A stretch of DNA of 64,000 nt from an uncultured Treponema sp. GTDB taxonomy: Bacteria; Spirochaetota; Spirochaetia; Treponematales; Treponemataceae. Location: the NCBI RefSeq assembly GCF_946187725.1, contig NZ_CAMHSK010000001.1, positions 1 to 64,000 on the forward strand. Reading direction: 5' to 3'. Below the pieces are notes generated by a model that saw only the letters and a program-made list of their open reading frames with translations, had not been told where the DNA came from and did not search any database. Every line of letters starts with the position of its first letter. The first letter of the stretch is position 1. Both the position numbers and the translations under genes were made by a program. Shown here piece after piece: positions 33,336 to 42,245 of this stretch.

Positions 33336-34637
33336 TTATTTTTCTTTGTGGCGTCTGTCCAACTCGTTGTAGACATCCTGCCAGTTTACGCCTTCTTTGT
33401 ACATGAGAACGCTCACGAAGTAAAGCAAGTCCGCTGCTTCCCAGATGACTTCTTCTTTTGAATCCGCATCATCGCAAAGCTCTTCGGCTTCTTCCATGAC
33501 CTTTTCGCGCACTCGTTTTGCATCGAGGGTTGCGGTATAGCTTCCCGGTCGAGGATTTGCGAATCGCTCTGCAATCGTGCCGTAAAGTCGTTCTAGATTT
33601 GATTTTGCGTCAGCTTCGGAACTAAAGCAAGTGAAACTTCCAGTGTGGCAGACTCCGCCATGCGGGATAACAGTTGCAAGAACTGTGTCGCGGTCGCAGT
33701 CAACGCGCATTTTGAGAAGCTCAAGGAAGTGGCCGCTTGTCTCGCCCTTTGTCCAGAGAACATTTCGCGTGCGACTGAAGAAAGTGAGCTTTCCTGTTGC
33801 AAAAGATTTTTCGAATGCTTCTTTGTTAGAATAGCCCATCATCAAAACTTCGCCGCTTGGGCTCTGGGCAATCACTGGAATCATGCCGTCAACTTTCTCA
33901 AAATTGAGACAGCCGATGAAAGCGTCTTTGAGACTTACCTTGCCAGTGTACAAAGCCATTCCAAGCTGAACATCGCAGCCGAGTTTTTCAAGTTCAACAA
34001 TCTGCTCCAAAGTATTTACGCCGCCAGCAACAACGACACGGCAGCTGACAGCTTCTCGCAAAGCCTTGCATGAGTCCATGTCAGTTCCCTGCATACAGCC
34101 TTCTTTTTCGACACAAGTGAAAAGAAGCTCAGAGCAGTATTTTTCAGCCTGTTTTGCGCCTTCAATCAAAGGAATATCAACTGTCTCAGTCCAACCTTTG
34201 ACGGCAATCTTTCCGCCTATTGAATCAACGGAAATAATTACGCGCTGCTTTCCGATTGTCTTGCAGAGTTCTTCAAGAAATGCTTCGTTAAGAACAGATT
34301 CGCCAGTCTTTGGAGAAGGATTCCATGCGGCAGAACCGATGATGACCTTCTCAGCTCCCAAAGAAATAAGCTCGCGGGCCTTTTTAACATCGCGGATGCC
34401 ACCGCCAACGCGGACATTTCCTTTTCTGAGCAGGGATTTGAGCAGGGCTGTATTCTTGGTGTTACCCTTTTCGTCTGTGTTGCGGAGAGCCTGATCAAGG
34501 TCGATTATTGCAACTTCGCCGTATTTATTGAAATCAGAAATCAAAGAATCAGAATCGTCTCTCTGGAGAACCAAATCCTTTCCGTTTTTGAGCTGGACAA
34601 CATGTCCGTCTTTCATGTCGATTGAAGCAATTACCAT
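33336..34637 (-). CDS. trifunctional histidine enzyme HisA-HisI-HisE
   Basis: A 433-residue protein joining three pathway steps. Residues 1-240 are HisA, the ProFAR isomerase barrel, with VRVGGGIRDVKKA and VVVAGGVNTLEQI. Residues 245-345 are HisI, the PRA-CH cyclohydrolase, with LTFFSRTRNVLWTKGETSGH, RVDCDRD and GVCHTGSFTCF (the zinc Cys). Residues 348-433 are HisE, the PRA-PH pyrophosphatase, with KVMEEAEELC and EAADLLYF. HisI-HisE fusions are common; adding HisA is unusual as far as I know. A TATAAT box lies 8 bases before ATG 34637, so it has its own promoter although hisB lies upstream on the same strand. Confidence 0.93.
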   Translation of the reverse strand: MVIASIDMKDGHVVQLKNGKDLVLQRDDSDSLISDFNKYGEVAIIDLDQALRNTDEKGNTKNTALLKSLLRKGNVRVGGGIRDVKKARELISLGAEKVIIGSAAWNPSPKTGESVLNEAFLEELCKTIGKQRVIISVDSIGGKIAVKGWTETVDIPLIEGAKQAEKYCSELLFTCVEKEGCMQGTDMDSCKALREAVSCRVVVAGGVNTLEQIVELEKLGCDVQLGMALYTGKVSLKDAFIGCLNFEKVDGMIPVIAQSPSGEVLMMGYSNKEAFEKSFATGKLTFFSRTRNVLWTKGETSGHFLELLKMRVDCDRDTVLATVIPHGGVCHTGSFTCFSSEADAKSNLERLYGTIAERFANPRPGSYTATLDAKRVREKVMEEAEELCDDADSKEEVIWEAADLLYFVSVLMYKEGVNWQDVYNELDRRHKEK

Positions 34638-34645
34638 AGGAGAGA

Positions 34646-34651
34646 ATTATA
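34646..34651 (-). promoter_or_regulatory. -10 box of hisA-I-E (near-leaderless)
   Basis: TATAAT is followed by 8 bases and ATG 34637. The intervening TCTCTCCT is pyrimidine-rich and cannot act as a Shine-Dalgarno sequence. Confidence 0.6.
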
Positions 34652-34681
34652 ACGAAAAGAAAGATTTTAGGGAACTTAGGC

Positions 34682-34725
34682 AAGTGCCGATTACCACATA
34701 TCGCGATTAATCTGCACTTCCCGCA
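34682..34725. repeat. palindromic repeat, family 2, copy 4
   Basis: AAGTGCCGATTA-CCACATATCGC-GATTAATCTGCACTT is a near-perfect family 2 unit between hisB and the hisA-I-E gene. It may terminate hisB. Confidence 0.6.
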
Positions 34726-34745
34726 GTATTTTCTGAAAGTTCCCC

Positions 34746-35360
34746 TTAAACGATAACGCCTTTTGTTGAAGGAACTTCACCGTTACGGCGCGGGTCAACT
34801 TCAACTGCGGCGCGGATTGCACGGGCAGCCGCCTTGAACAAGCCTTCCATTTTGTGATGGTCGCTTCTGCCACGCAGCGTGTCGAGATGGAGATTGCATT
34901 TTGCTGCCTGCACGAAGCCGTTCCAGAAATCGTCAAAGCAATCGGTCTGGAAAGTTCCCTGCTTGCCGTTCTGCACGCTTACGAGCGGAATATTTGAAAG
35001 TTCTGCATTGCAGACAAGAAATGGTCGTCCGCCAAAATCAACTGCCGCACGAAGAAGCGATTCATCCATCGGATAAAGGAAAGAGCCGCTTCGGAAAATG
35101 CCGGCACAGTCACCAAGAGCCTTTCCGAAGCACTGACCCAAAACGATGCCTGTATCTTCGATTGTGTGGTGCTGGTCAACATCTAAATCGCCCTTGATAG
35201 AGCCGGACAAATCAAAAAGACCGTGCTTACAGAAAGATTTGAGCAAGTGGTCAAAGAACCCAATCGGGTTTTCCACGCTACACTTTCCAGTGCCATCAAG
35301 ATTAAGAGTAAGCGAAATCTGAGTCTCGCCAGTGATTCGTTCGATTGTAGCTGTTCTCAC
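34746..35360 (-). CDS. hisB: imidazoleglycerol-phosphate dehydratase
   Basis: HisB dehydrates imidazoleglycerol phosphate, step six of histidine synthesis, with Mn-binding His clusters. GFFDHLLKSFCKHG, DVDQHHTIEDTGIVLGQ and GRSDHHKMEGLFKAAARA are the metal-binding blocks. The 204-residue length is the monofunctional form without the phosphatase domain. The start is GTG 35360 behind GGAG. It is preceded by hisG on the same strand. Confidence 0.95.
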   Translation of the reverse strand: MRTATIERITGETQISLTLNLDGTGKCSVENPIGFFDHLLKSFCKHGLFDLSGSIKGDLDVDQHHTIEDTGIVLGQCFGKALGDCAGIFRSGSFLYPMDESLLRAAVDFGGRPFLVCNAELSNIPLVSVQNGKQGTFQTDCFDDFWNGFVQAAKCNLHLDTLRGRSDHHKMEGLFKAAARAIRAAVEVDPRRNGEVPSTKGVIV

Positions 35361-35382
35361 AAAAAACTCCTTTCAGCAAATC

Positions 35383-35430
35383 GGGGATTTTAAGGGGCTT
35401 GGGTTCATTGCTGATTGCTCACTGCTAATT
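35383..35430 (+). repeat. short relative of the folE2-inserted repeat
   Basis: GGGGATTTTAAGGGGCTTGGG and then CATTGCTGATTGCTCACTG and CTAATT match the head and the tail of the element within folE2 (21282-21399), with the G/C-rich middle missing. It lies 2 bases after the hisG stop codon, in the hisG-hisB spacer. Confidence 0.6.
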
Positions 35431-35432
35431 CT

Positions 35433-36305
35433 TTACATCATTACTTTTCGCAATGCGTATTCGAGGATGTCCGTTGCGCCCAGAGACTGTAATTTGGGCA
35501 AGAGGGTTGGAACTTCGCTCTTTTTGACTGCGATTTTAACTGCGTAGCCGTCATCACCGAAGAGAGGGCTGACTGTTGGGCTCTTCATTGAAGGAAGTGC
35601 CTTGATTAAGCCGTCGAATTTGTCTTTTGCGACATTCATTTCGAGCATTACGCGGCCACGAGCGTTCAAAACAGATTCGAAGAGCATTTTGAGCTCCATG
35701 ATTTTCTGTTTTTTTGCAGGATCTTTGAGGGCTTCTTTTGATGCGTACATTCTTGTTGAAGAAGTCATGAGCGTATCGACGATTTTGAGGTTGTTTGCAC
35801 GCAAGCTTGAACCTGTCGATGTGTTGTCAATCAAAATCTGTGCCAAAGAATCTTCGTTATCCTGAACGAAACCTTCGCTTGTGCCCCATGTTCGGAAAAT
35901 TGTTCCGTCAATCTTTTTGTCTGCAATCCATTTTTTGCTGAGGGTTTGATATTCTGTTGCGATTGTGACTTTGCCCTGAATGAGAGCTTCGAAATCTACG
36001 GTATTCGGAATTGCTGCAACGATTCGAACCGGGTCAAATCCCAAATCCATAATTTCTTCGACATCATCCTGAACGCCGTTTTCATAAACCCAGTCTTTGC
36101 CGGAGAAACCGACATCGGCTTTGTTTGAAGCAAGAAGTGCACTTGCAATCTGCGGTTTTACAACCTGAAATGCAAGGTCGTCCTGATTTGTAGAAGGGAA
36201 ATAAGTTCGTTCTGCAAGTTTGAGGGAAATACCTACATCGCTCAAAAGTTCGTAAACAGATTCGTAAATTCTGCCTTTTGCCAATAATACTCGAAGTTTA
36301 TCCAT
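35433..36305 (-). CDS. hisG: ATP phosphoribosyltransferase (long form)
   Basis: HisG joins ATP and PRPP in the first committed step of histidine synthesis. The protein opens MDKLRVLLAKGRIYES, and VDTLMTSSTRMYASKEAL covers part of the substrate site. The 290-residue length with a C-terminal regulatory domain (VMLEMNVAKDKFDGLIKALP) is the long form, which is feedback-inhibited by histidine and needs no HisZ. ATG 36305 follows AAGGA; the frame extends to 36395 but without a better start. It leads the hisG-hisB unit. Confidence 0.93.
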   Translation of the reverse strand: MDKLRVLLAKGRIYESVYELLSDVGISLKLAERTYFPSTNQDDLAFQVVKPQIASALLASNKADVGFSGKDWVYENGVQDDVEEIMDLGFDPVRIVAAIPNTVDFEALIQGKVTIATEYQTLSKKWIADKKIDGTIFRTWGTSEGFVQDNEDSLAQILIDNTSTGSSLRANNLKIVDTLMTSSTRMYASKEALKDPAKKQKIMELKMLFESVLNARGRVMLEMNVAKDKFDGLIKALPSMKSPTVSPLFGDDGYAVKIAVKKSEVPTLLPKLQSLGATDILEYALRKVMM

Positions 36306-36487
36306 AAAACATTCCTTAAAATAAAATCTAGCAAGCTCCAAAATTTGTCTGATTTTTGAAACAGCTTTTGTCTTTTTTATTGGAAAATTATACAAGATTT
36401 CACGATTGAATACAAATTTTTTCTATAAAATCTATGACTATCGTATGATTGTCTGAATTCCATCTTTAATTTTTCGCGCGAATTTGT

Positions 36488-36493
36488 TAAAAT
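36488..36493 (+). promoter_or_regulatory. extended -10 box of glgX (near-leaderless)
   Basis: TGT-TAAAAT is followed by 8 bases and ATG 36502. No Shine-Dalgarno sequence is present. Confidence 0.5.
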
Positions 36494-36501
36494 AATGTGA
36501 T

Positions 36502-38604
36502 ATGGATTCGATTCGAACTAAAGCGGGCCGCCCCATGCGAATGGGAACGTCCGTTACACCCAAGGGTGTATATTTCACTGTTTTCAGTCGGAATGCCAAA
36601 AAAATATATCTCGAACTATATGCTTCCGCCGAGGACGCAACACCGTATTATACGATTGAGTTGACTCCTGACAAAAACCGTACTGGTGATATGTGGCATG
36701 TTTTTGTTGAAGGTTTAAAAGCAGGAGATTTGTATTTATATCGTGTCGAAGGCCCATTTACTCCAAGCAGAGGTCACAGGTTCGATAAAACGCAATCTCT
36801 TTTTGACCCCAGGGCAAAGGCTTTTTCTGAAGGTTCTGTTTTCAAATATATGCTTCCCGGCAAAGACAAATACATGGAGCGTATGCCCAAATGCGTAATC
36901 GTTGATGATGAAGATTACGATTGGGAAGATGACAAACCTCTTTCAATTCCTCTTGAAAAAACAATCATCTACGAAATGCATGTAAAAGGATTCACCGCAT
37001 CTCCTTCTTCTGGAGTTGAGCATCCTGGAACATACCGTGGTTTAATCGAAAAAATCCCTTATCTTCAGTCGCTTGGAATTTCTGCCGTCGAGCTTCTTCC
37101 AATCATGGAATTTGACGAATACGAAAATACGAACATCAATCCGCGTACTGGTGCCCGAATGAAAAACTACTGGGGTTACAGCACAATCGGATTCTTTGCT
37201 CCAAAATGCTCTTATTCCAGTGACAGAACTCCCGGTGGCTGCGTGCGTGAATTCAAGGACATGGTAAAAGCCCTTCACAATGCAGGAATCGAAGTCATTC
37301 TCGATGTTGTTTTCAATCATACTGCTGAAGGCAATGAAAACGGCATTTCTCTCAATTTCCGGGGCTTTGACAACAAAATCTTCTATCACCTTGTACCAGA
37401 CCACAAAGAATATTACATGAACTATTCTGGCTGTGGTAACGCGGTCAATGCAAATCATCCGGTCGTGCAGGATTTCATCATCGACTGTCTGCATTATTGG
37501 GTTCTTGAAATGCATGTTGACGGCTTCCGTTTTGATTTGGCGAGCGAATTGTGCCGCGATGAAAAGGGCTTCATCTGCGACAATGCGCCAATAGCCAAAC
37601 GAATTGCAGAAGATTCTATCTTGCGTAACACAAAAATTATCGCTGAGCCGTGGGATTGTGGCGGCGGTTATCAAATCGGTAATTTCCCGGGCGGAAGATG
37701 GTGCGAATGGAATGACCACTACCGCGACGGAATCCGCCGTTTTATCCGTGGCGATGAATTCATTGCGAATGAGGCGGCCACGAGAATCGCAGGTTCTAAC
37801 GACATCTACGCTCTTAGTGGCAGAGGACCAATTCACTCAATTAACTTCATTACCGCTCATGACGGATTTACTCTCAATGATTTGGTGACTTACAACGGTA
37901 AGCACAATGAGGACAACGGCGAGGGCAATCGTGACGGCAATGACAACAATATGAGTTACAACTATGGTTACGAAGGACCTACCGTAAATCCAAAAATCGA
38001 AAACCTGCGTGCCCAGCAAATCCGCAATTTCTTTACGACACTTTTGATTTCTCAGGGTGTTCCAATGATACTTTCTGGTGATGAAGTGCGTCGTACTCAA
38101 GGGGGCAATAACAACGCCTACTGTCAGGATAACGAGACCTCATGGTTCAATTGGGAAGATTTAAATAACAACTCCCAGATACTTGAGTTCGTTCAAAAAT
38201 TAATCGCTTTGCGAAATCAGCATCCTGTTTTCCATCGCCGGACTTTCTTTGGCGGGGCTTCCACAAGTCAGTTCAATGAGCCTCCAGACATCAGCTGGTT
38301 CAATTATGACGGCACTGTTCCCGACTGGAAGAAAATGAACCGTTATCTTGCGTTCCGACTTGGCGGAAAGGCTGCGGGCTTGCCCAAAGATGACAATGAT
38401 TTTTTCATCGCTATAAATATGGATATTCATGACATGACGATTACCGTGCCAAAGCCTTCAAGCGGGCGCAAATGGTACAGGGCAATTGATACTTCAATTT
38501 CCAACCGTTCATCGATTTTGTTGAGCGGTGAAGAAGAAAACTTAAATTCCCAGGAGCACTGTGTGCTTGTTGCAAACAGCATCCTGGTTTTAATAAGCAA
38601 ATAA
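36502..38604 (+). CDS. glgX: glycogen debranching enzyme, GlgX type
   Basis: This enzyme hydrolyses alpha-1,6 branches of glycogen left by phosphorylase. A CBM48 domain (residues 10-110) is followed by a GH13 isoamylase-type barrel with ILDVVFNHTAEGNE, DGFRFDLASEL (nucleophile Asp), KIIAEPWDCGGGYQ (acid Glu) and NFITAHDGFTL (third Asp). At 700 residues it is a usual GlgX length. It stands 43 bases before glgP in the same direction, so the two act together on stored glycogen. Its own start lacks a ribosome-binding site. Confidence 0.94.
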   Translation: MDSIRTKAGRPMRMGTSVTPKGVYFTVFSRNAKKIYLELYASAEDATPYYTIELTPDKNRTGDMWHVFVEGLKAGDLYLYRVEGPFTPSRGHRFDKTQSLFDPRAKAFSEGSVFKYMLPGKDKYMERMPKCVIVDDEDYDWEDDKPLSIPLEKTIIYEMHVKGFTASPSSGVEHPGTYRGLIEKIPYLQSLGISAVELLPIMEFDEYENTNINPRTGARMKNYWGYSTIGFFAPKCSYSSDRTPGGCVREFKDMVKALHNAGIEVILDVVFNHTAEGNENGISLNFRGFDNKIFYHLVPDHKEYYMNYSGCGNAVNANHPVVQDFIIDCLHYWVLEMHVDGFRFDLASELCRDEKGFICDNAPIAKRIAEDSILRNTKIIAEPWDCGGGYQIGNFPGGRWCEWNDHYRDGIRRFIRGDEFIANEAATRIAGSNDIYALSGRGPIHSINFITAHDGFTLNDLVTYNGKHNEDNGEGNRDGNDNNMSYNYGYEGPTVNPKIENLRAQQIRNFFTTLLISQGVPMILSGDEVRRTQGGNNNAYCQDNETSWFNWEDLNNNSQILEFVQKLIALRNQHPVFHRRTFFGGASTSQFNEPPDISWFNYDGTVPDWKKMNRYLAFRLGGKAAGLPKDDNDFFIAINMDIHDMTITVPKPSSGRKWYRAIDTSISNRSSILLSGEEENLNSQEHCVLVANSILVLISK

Positions 38605-38647
38605 AATGTGTAACGACGCTGAAGCGTAGTTAAAAAGGAGAAAACAC

Positions 38648-41110
38648 ATGAAATTTGATGCAGAGAAATTCAGAGAGAACCTTTCCGCTCGTCTTCGCCG
38701 ACAGTACGGAAAAGACATTTCTCAGGCAAACAGTCACGACTTGTTCGACGCAGTTTCAGCTTCGGTACAGGAATTGATTATGCCGGCTTGGATGGCTACT
38801 CGAAATGCTTATGAGAAGAAGCCAACAAAGCAGCTCTACTATCTTTCTGCTGAATTCTTGATGGGACGCGCTTTGAGCAACAACCTCATCAACCTCGGAA
38901 TCAAAGAGGAAGTAAAAAAAGTTCTTAAAGACATGAACATCAACTTCAATCTCATTGAAGATGAAGAGCCTGATGCAGGTCTCGGAAACGGTGGTCTTGG
39001 CCGATTGGCAGCATGTTTCCTTGACTCATTGGCAACATTGGATTATCCAGGACACGGATACGGAATCCGTTATCAGTATGGTATGTTCGAGCAGAAAATC
39101 GAAAACGGATATCAGGTTGAATATCCTGACAACTGGCTCAAACACCGCGATCCATGGGAAATCAAACGCTCTGACTTGGCTGTAACAGTCAAATTCGGCG
39201 GCGAAATCAAATATGGTAAAACTCCGGATGGTCAGGACCGCTTCTATATCGAAAATGCAGAAGAAGTAACAGCTACTCCTTACGATATCGCAATCGTCGG
39301 TTTCGACACAAACACTGTAAATACTCTCCGATTGTGGCAGGCATCTTCACCGAACGGCTTCGATTTGCAGCTCTTCAATGATATGCGCTACAACGAGGCT
39401 GTTTTCCGACAGAACAGTGCAGAAAATGTAAGCCGCGTTCTTTATCCGAACGATTCAGGCCCAACAGGTAAGGCACTCCGCCTCAAGCAGCAGTACTTCT
39501 TTACATCTGCTTCATTACAGGATTTGGTACATCACTTTGTTGCCAACTATGGTACTGATTTCACTCGCTTCCCGGAACTCCATGTCATTCAGCTCAACGA
39601 TACACATCCTGTTGTTGCTATCCCTGAGCTTATGCGAATCTTCATGGACGAGTACGGCTTGGGCTGGAATGCTTCATGGGATATCGTTCAGAAGACATTT
39701 GCATACACAAACCACACAATCCTTGCAGAAGCACTCGAAAAGTGGGATATCGCAATTTTCCAGGGCTTGCTCCCACGAATCTACCAGATTGTTGAGGAAA
39801 TTAACCGCCGCTTCATGATTGAGCTTCGTGCAAAATATCCGAGCGACTACTCAAAGCACAACCACATGTCAATTATCCATGACGGAAAGGTTTACATGGC
39901 ATGGCTTGCAATCCACGCAGGTTTCAGCGTAAACGGTGTTGCTGCCCTCCACACAGACTTGCTCAAAAAGCAGGAACTTAAAGACTGGTACGAGCTTTAT
40001 CCTAAAAAATTCAACAACAAGACCAACGGTATCACACAGCGCCGCTGGCTTTTGAGCGCTAACCCAGAGCTTTCTGACTTCATTACAAAACGAATCGGTC
40101 ACGGCTGGGAAAAAGATTTGACAAAACTCAAGGAACTTGAGAAATTCGCTGATGATGACGCTTCACTCGAAGAACTCATCACAATCAAACGCCACAACAA
40201 AGAGGCTTTGGTTGATTACCTCAAGCACAAACAGAACGAATTCCTTGACCCGGATTCAATCTTTGATGTTCAGGTTAAACGACTTCACGAGTACAAACGA
40301 CAGCTTCTCAACATTCTGCACATCATGTATCTCTACAACCGAATCATTGAGGACCCGACATACAATGCACCAAACCGAACTTTCATCTTCGGTGCAAAGG
40401 CAGCTTCTGGCTACCGCCGTGCAAAGTCAATCATCAAACTCATTAATACAGTTGCTGAGCGCGTAAATAACGACCGCCGAATCGGTGGAAAACTCCGCGT
40501 CGTATTCATCGAGAACTACCGTGTTTCTGTAGCAGAAAAGATTTTCCCGGCAGCAGATGTCTCAGAGCAGATTTCTACAGCAGGTAAGGAAGCTTCTGGT
40601 ACTTCAAACATGAAGTTCATGGTCAACGGTGCACTCACAATGGGTACACTTGACGGTGCTAACATCGAGATTTTCGAGGAAGCTGGAAAAGAGAACGGAT
40701 TCGTATTCGGTCTCACAACTCCAGAAATCCTCAAAATGGAAGAAGAGCACTCATACAACCCGCAGCAGTATCTTGAGCGCAACCCACGCCTCGAAAAAGT
40801 TGTCGAGCAGCTTATCGATGGCACTTACGACCCAAGCCGCCAGATTTTCAAGGAATTGCATGATTCACTTGTTTACGGTGTTGAAGGTCAGCGTCCAGAT
40901 GTTTACTATGTTCTTGCAGATTTCGACAAATACTGTAAGGCACAGGAAGAGCTTGCAAAAGCTTACATGGACAAAAAAGGCTGGGCAAAGAAGGCTCTCA
41001 TCAACATCGCCAACGCTGGTAAATTCTCTAGTGACCGTACAATCGAGGATTATGTCCGCGACATCTGGCACTTGAAGAAAGTTATCGTTGACGACAGCGA
41101 AGTAAAATAA
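38648..41110 (+). CDS. glgP: glycogen/alpha-glucan phosphorylase
   Basis: GlgP releases glucose-1-phosphate from glycogen chain ends using inorganic phosphate and pyridoxal phosphate. The 820-residue length is normal for the family. DAGLGNGGLGRLAACFLDSL, DFQLNDTHPVVAIPELMR-like IQLNDTHPVV, and EASGTSNMKFMVNGALTMGT with the PLP-binding Lys are diagnostic. A strong AAAAGGAG precedes ATG 38648, unlike glgX, so it should be translated efficiently from a leadered message. A small imperfect hairpin (AACGACGCTGAAGCGTAGTT) lies in the glgX-glgP spacer. Confidence 0.96.
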   Translation: MKFDAEKFRENLSARLRRQYGKDISQANSHDLFDAVSASVQELIMPAWMATRNAYEKKPTKQLYYLSAEFLMGRALSNNLINLGIKEEVKKVLKDMNINFNLIEDEEPDAGLGNGGLGRLAACFLDSLATLDYPGHGYGIRYQYGMFEQKIENGYQVEYPDNWLKHRDPWEIKRSDLAVTVKFGGEIKYGKTPDGQDRFYIENAEEVTATPYDIAIVGFDTNTVNTLRLWQASSPNGFDLQLFNDMRYNEAVFRQNSAENVSRVLYPNDSGPTGKALRLKQQYFFTSASLQDLVHHFVANYGTDFTRFPELHVIQLNDTHPVVAIPELMRIFMDEYGLGWNASWDIVQKTFAYTNHTILAEALEKWDIAIFQGLLPRIYQIVEEINRRFMIELRAKYPSDYSKHNHMSIIHDGKVYMAWLAIHAGFSVNGVAALHTDLLKKQELKDWYELYPKKFNNKTNGITQRRWLLSANPELSDFITKRIGHGWEKDLTKLKELEKFADDDASLEELITIKRHNKEALVDYLKHKQNEFLDPDSIFDVQVKRLHEYKRQLLNILHIMYLYNRIIEDPTYNAPNRTFIFGAKAASGYRRAKSIIKLINTVAERVNNDRRIGGKLRVVFIENYRVSVAEKIFPAADVSEQISTAGKEASGTSNMKFMVNGALTMGTLDGANIEIFEEAGKENGFVFGLTTPEILKMEEEHSYNPQQYLERNPRLEKVVEQLIDGTYDPSRQIFKELHDSLVYGVEGQRPDVYYVLADFDKYCKAQEELAKAYMDKKGWAKKALINIANAGKFSSDRTIEDYVRDIWHLKKVIVDDSEVK

Positions 41111-41112
41111 TA

Positions 41113-41174
41113 GGGCGGTACGGCACATTCGTGCCGTCGGGCTAAGCAACAAAGTTGCGACGCATCCCTACCGC
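41113..41174 (+). repeat. structured spacer repeat, family 1, copy D (minimal form)
   Basis: GGGCGGTA and TACCGC form the outer stem. Inside are the hairpin ACGGCAC-ATTC-GTGCCGT, TCGGGCT, a short GCAAC...GTTGC arm and ATCCC. At 62 bases this is the most compact copy and defines the core. It begins 3 bases after the glgP stop codon. Confidence 0.7.
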
Positions 41175-41180
41175 AAAAAC

Positions 41181-41227
41181 AAAAACGCTCACTTTTCAGT
41201 GATTTGCTGAATCGTGAGCGTTTTTTT
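41181..41227. terminator. terminator between glgP and the LysR gene
   Basis: AAAACGCTCAC...GTGAGCGTTTT with an 8-T run on the plus strand terminates glgP; the A-run on the left serves the converging regulator gene. Confidence 0.85.
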
Positions 41228-41245
41228 TGCTTTGTATATTTTCCC

Positions 41246-42139
41246 CTACCGCATTTTGTCCAATATCTCGTTCACTGCCCGGCGGATTCGTTTGAGGGAT
41301 TCGCTGCCGGAAATTTCTTTCTTTTGGATGAAGCCGACTTCGTAGTAGCCTAGCGCGTTGCCTGCGGAAAGACAGGTGAAGCCTTGGTTGTACGGGCCGT
41401 TTGTGAGTACGATGTGCGGAATTAAGCCGATTCCAATTCCAAGCTGAACCAATGCCATGATGGCTTCGTTGCCTTCGGTTTCGGCGGCTATCATGGGCTT
41501 TACATTGCGGCTTTCAATCCAGGTGTCAAATCGTTCGCGGGCAAGGCCGGTTTTTGGTAAAATCAGCGGTACTGAAGAAACGATATCCTGCGGGCTTCCG
41601 GCGGCATTTTCATACGCACCGCCGATGTTTGCCGCAAAGACGAGAGGCGTTCGGCGGACAGGAATTGTGTCGAAGCCTGAAAGTCCGCTTTCTGGAATGG
41701 CGGCTACGGCAAGTTCAGCACGGCCTTCCTTGACAGCATTCACGGCACCGGCTGGGTCACCGGTTTCTATTTCGAGGTGAACTTTTGGGTATTTTTCGGA
41801 AAGTTCTTTTAAAAACGGCGGCATGATTGAATAGCAGGCCGTGACCGAAGCGTAGACATGGAGCGAGCCCGAAACTTCGTCACCGGACGATTTGAATGAA
41901 TTGAAGATGTCTTCCTGCTCTTCGAGGCATTTTTTGGCAAAACGGGCAAAATCGGCACCTTGCGGCGTTAGTTTTACTTCGCGGTTGTTGCGTTCGAGAA
42001 GGACTGTGCCTGTCTCATCTTCGAGGCGCGAAATCAATCGGCTCAATGCGGACGGACTAAGGTTCACTTTTTCGGCCGTGTGGGCAAAATGAAGCGTTTG
42101 AGAAAGATTCAAAAAGGCATTTAATTCAAAAAAGTCCAT
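41246..42139 (-). CDS. LysR family regulator, IlvY-like
   Basis: A 297-residue regulator. The N-terminal helix-turn-helix (LHFAHTAEKVNLSPSALSRL) is followed by a periplasmic-binding-protein-like effector domain (residues 90-295). The pattern SALSRLISRLEDETGTVL and LHVYASVTACYSIMPPFLKEL is typical of IlvY, the activator of acetohydroxyacid isomeroreductase. No ilvC lies nearby; proC and proB lie just upstream on the same strand, so its target here is uncertain. It has no clear ribosome-binding site. Confidence 0.8.
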   Translation of the reverse strand: MDFFELNAFLNLSQTLHFAHTAEKVNLSPSALSRLISRLEDETGTVLLERNNREVKLTPQGADFARFAKKCLEEQEDIFNSFKSSGDEVSGSLHVYASVTACYSIMPPFLKELSEKYPKVHLEIETGDPAGAVNAVKEGRAELAVAAIPESGLSGFDTIPVRRTPLVFAANIGGAYENAAGSPQDIVSSVPLILPKTGLARERFDTWIESRNVKPMIAAETEGNEAIMALVQLGIGIGLIPHIVLTNGPYNQGFTCLSAGNALGYYEVGFIQKKEISGSESLKRIRRAVNEILDKMR

Positions 42140-42162
42140 TTATGGCGCAAAATTAACTGTCT

Positions 42163-42243
42163 GACGCCTTTTCGCACTTCGGTCACCCTCATTCCTTCGC
42201 TCTGCTTCGGAACTGCTTCGCAGGTGCTACAAGGCTGTGCGGC
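42163..42243 (+). repeat. partial structured spacer repeat, family 1, copy F
   Basis: CGCACTTCGGTCACCC, TCATTCCTTCGCTCTGC, TTCGGAAC and a closing GTGCTAC share the right-hand arm of copies B and C, but the GGGC-hairpin-TCGGG core is eroded. It fills the spacer between proC and the LysR gene. Confidence 0.4.
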
Positions 42244-42245
42244 TT

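Noticed and set aside
41246-42139. Assigning the LysR protein as regulator of proC/proB
   Set aside because: It shares strand and neighbourhood, but its sequence resembles IlvY and no binding site was evident near proC or proB.
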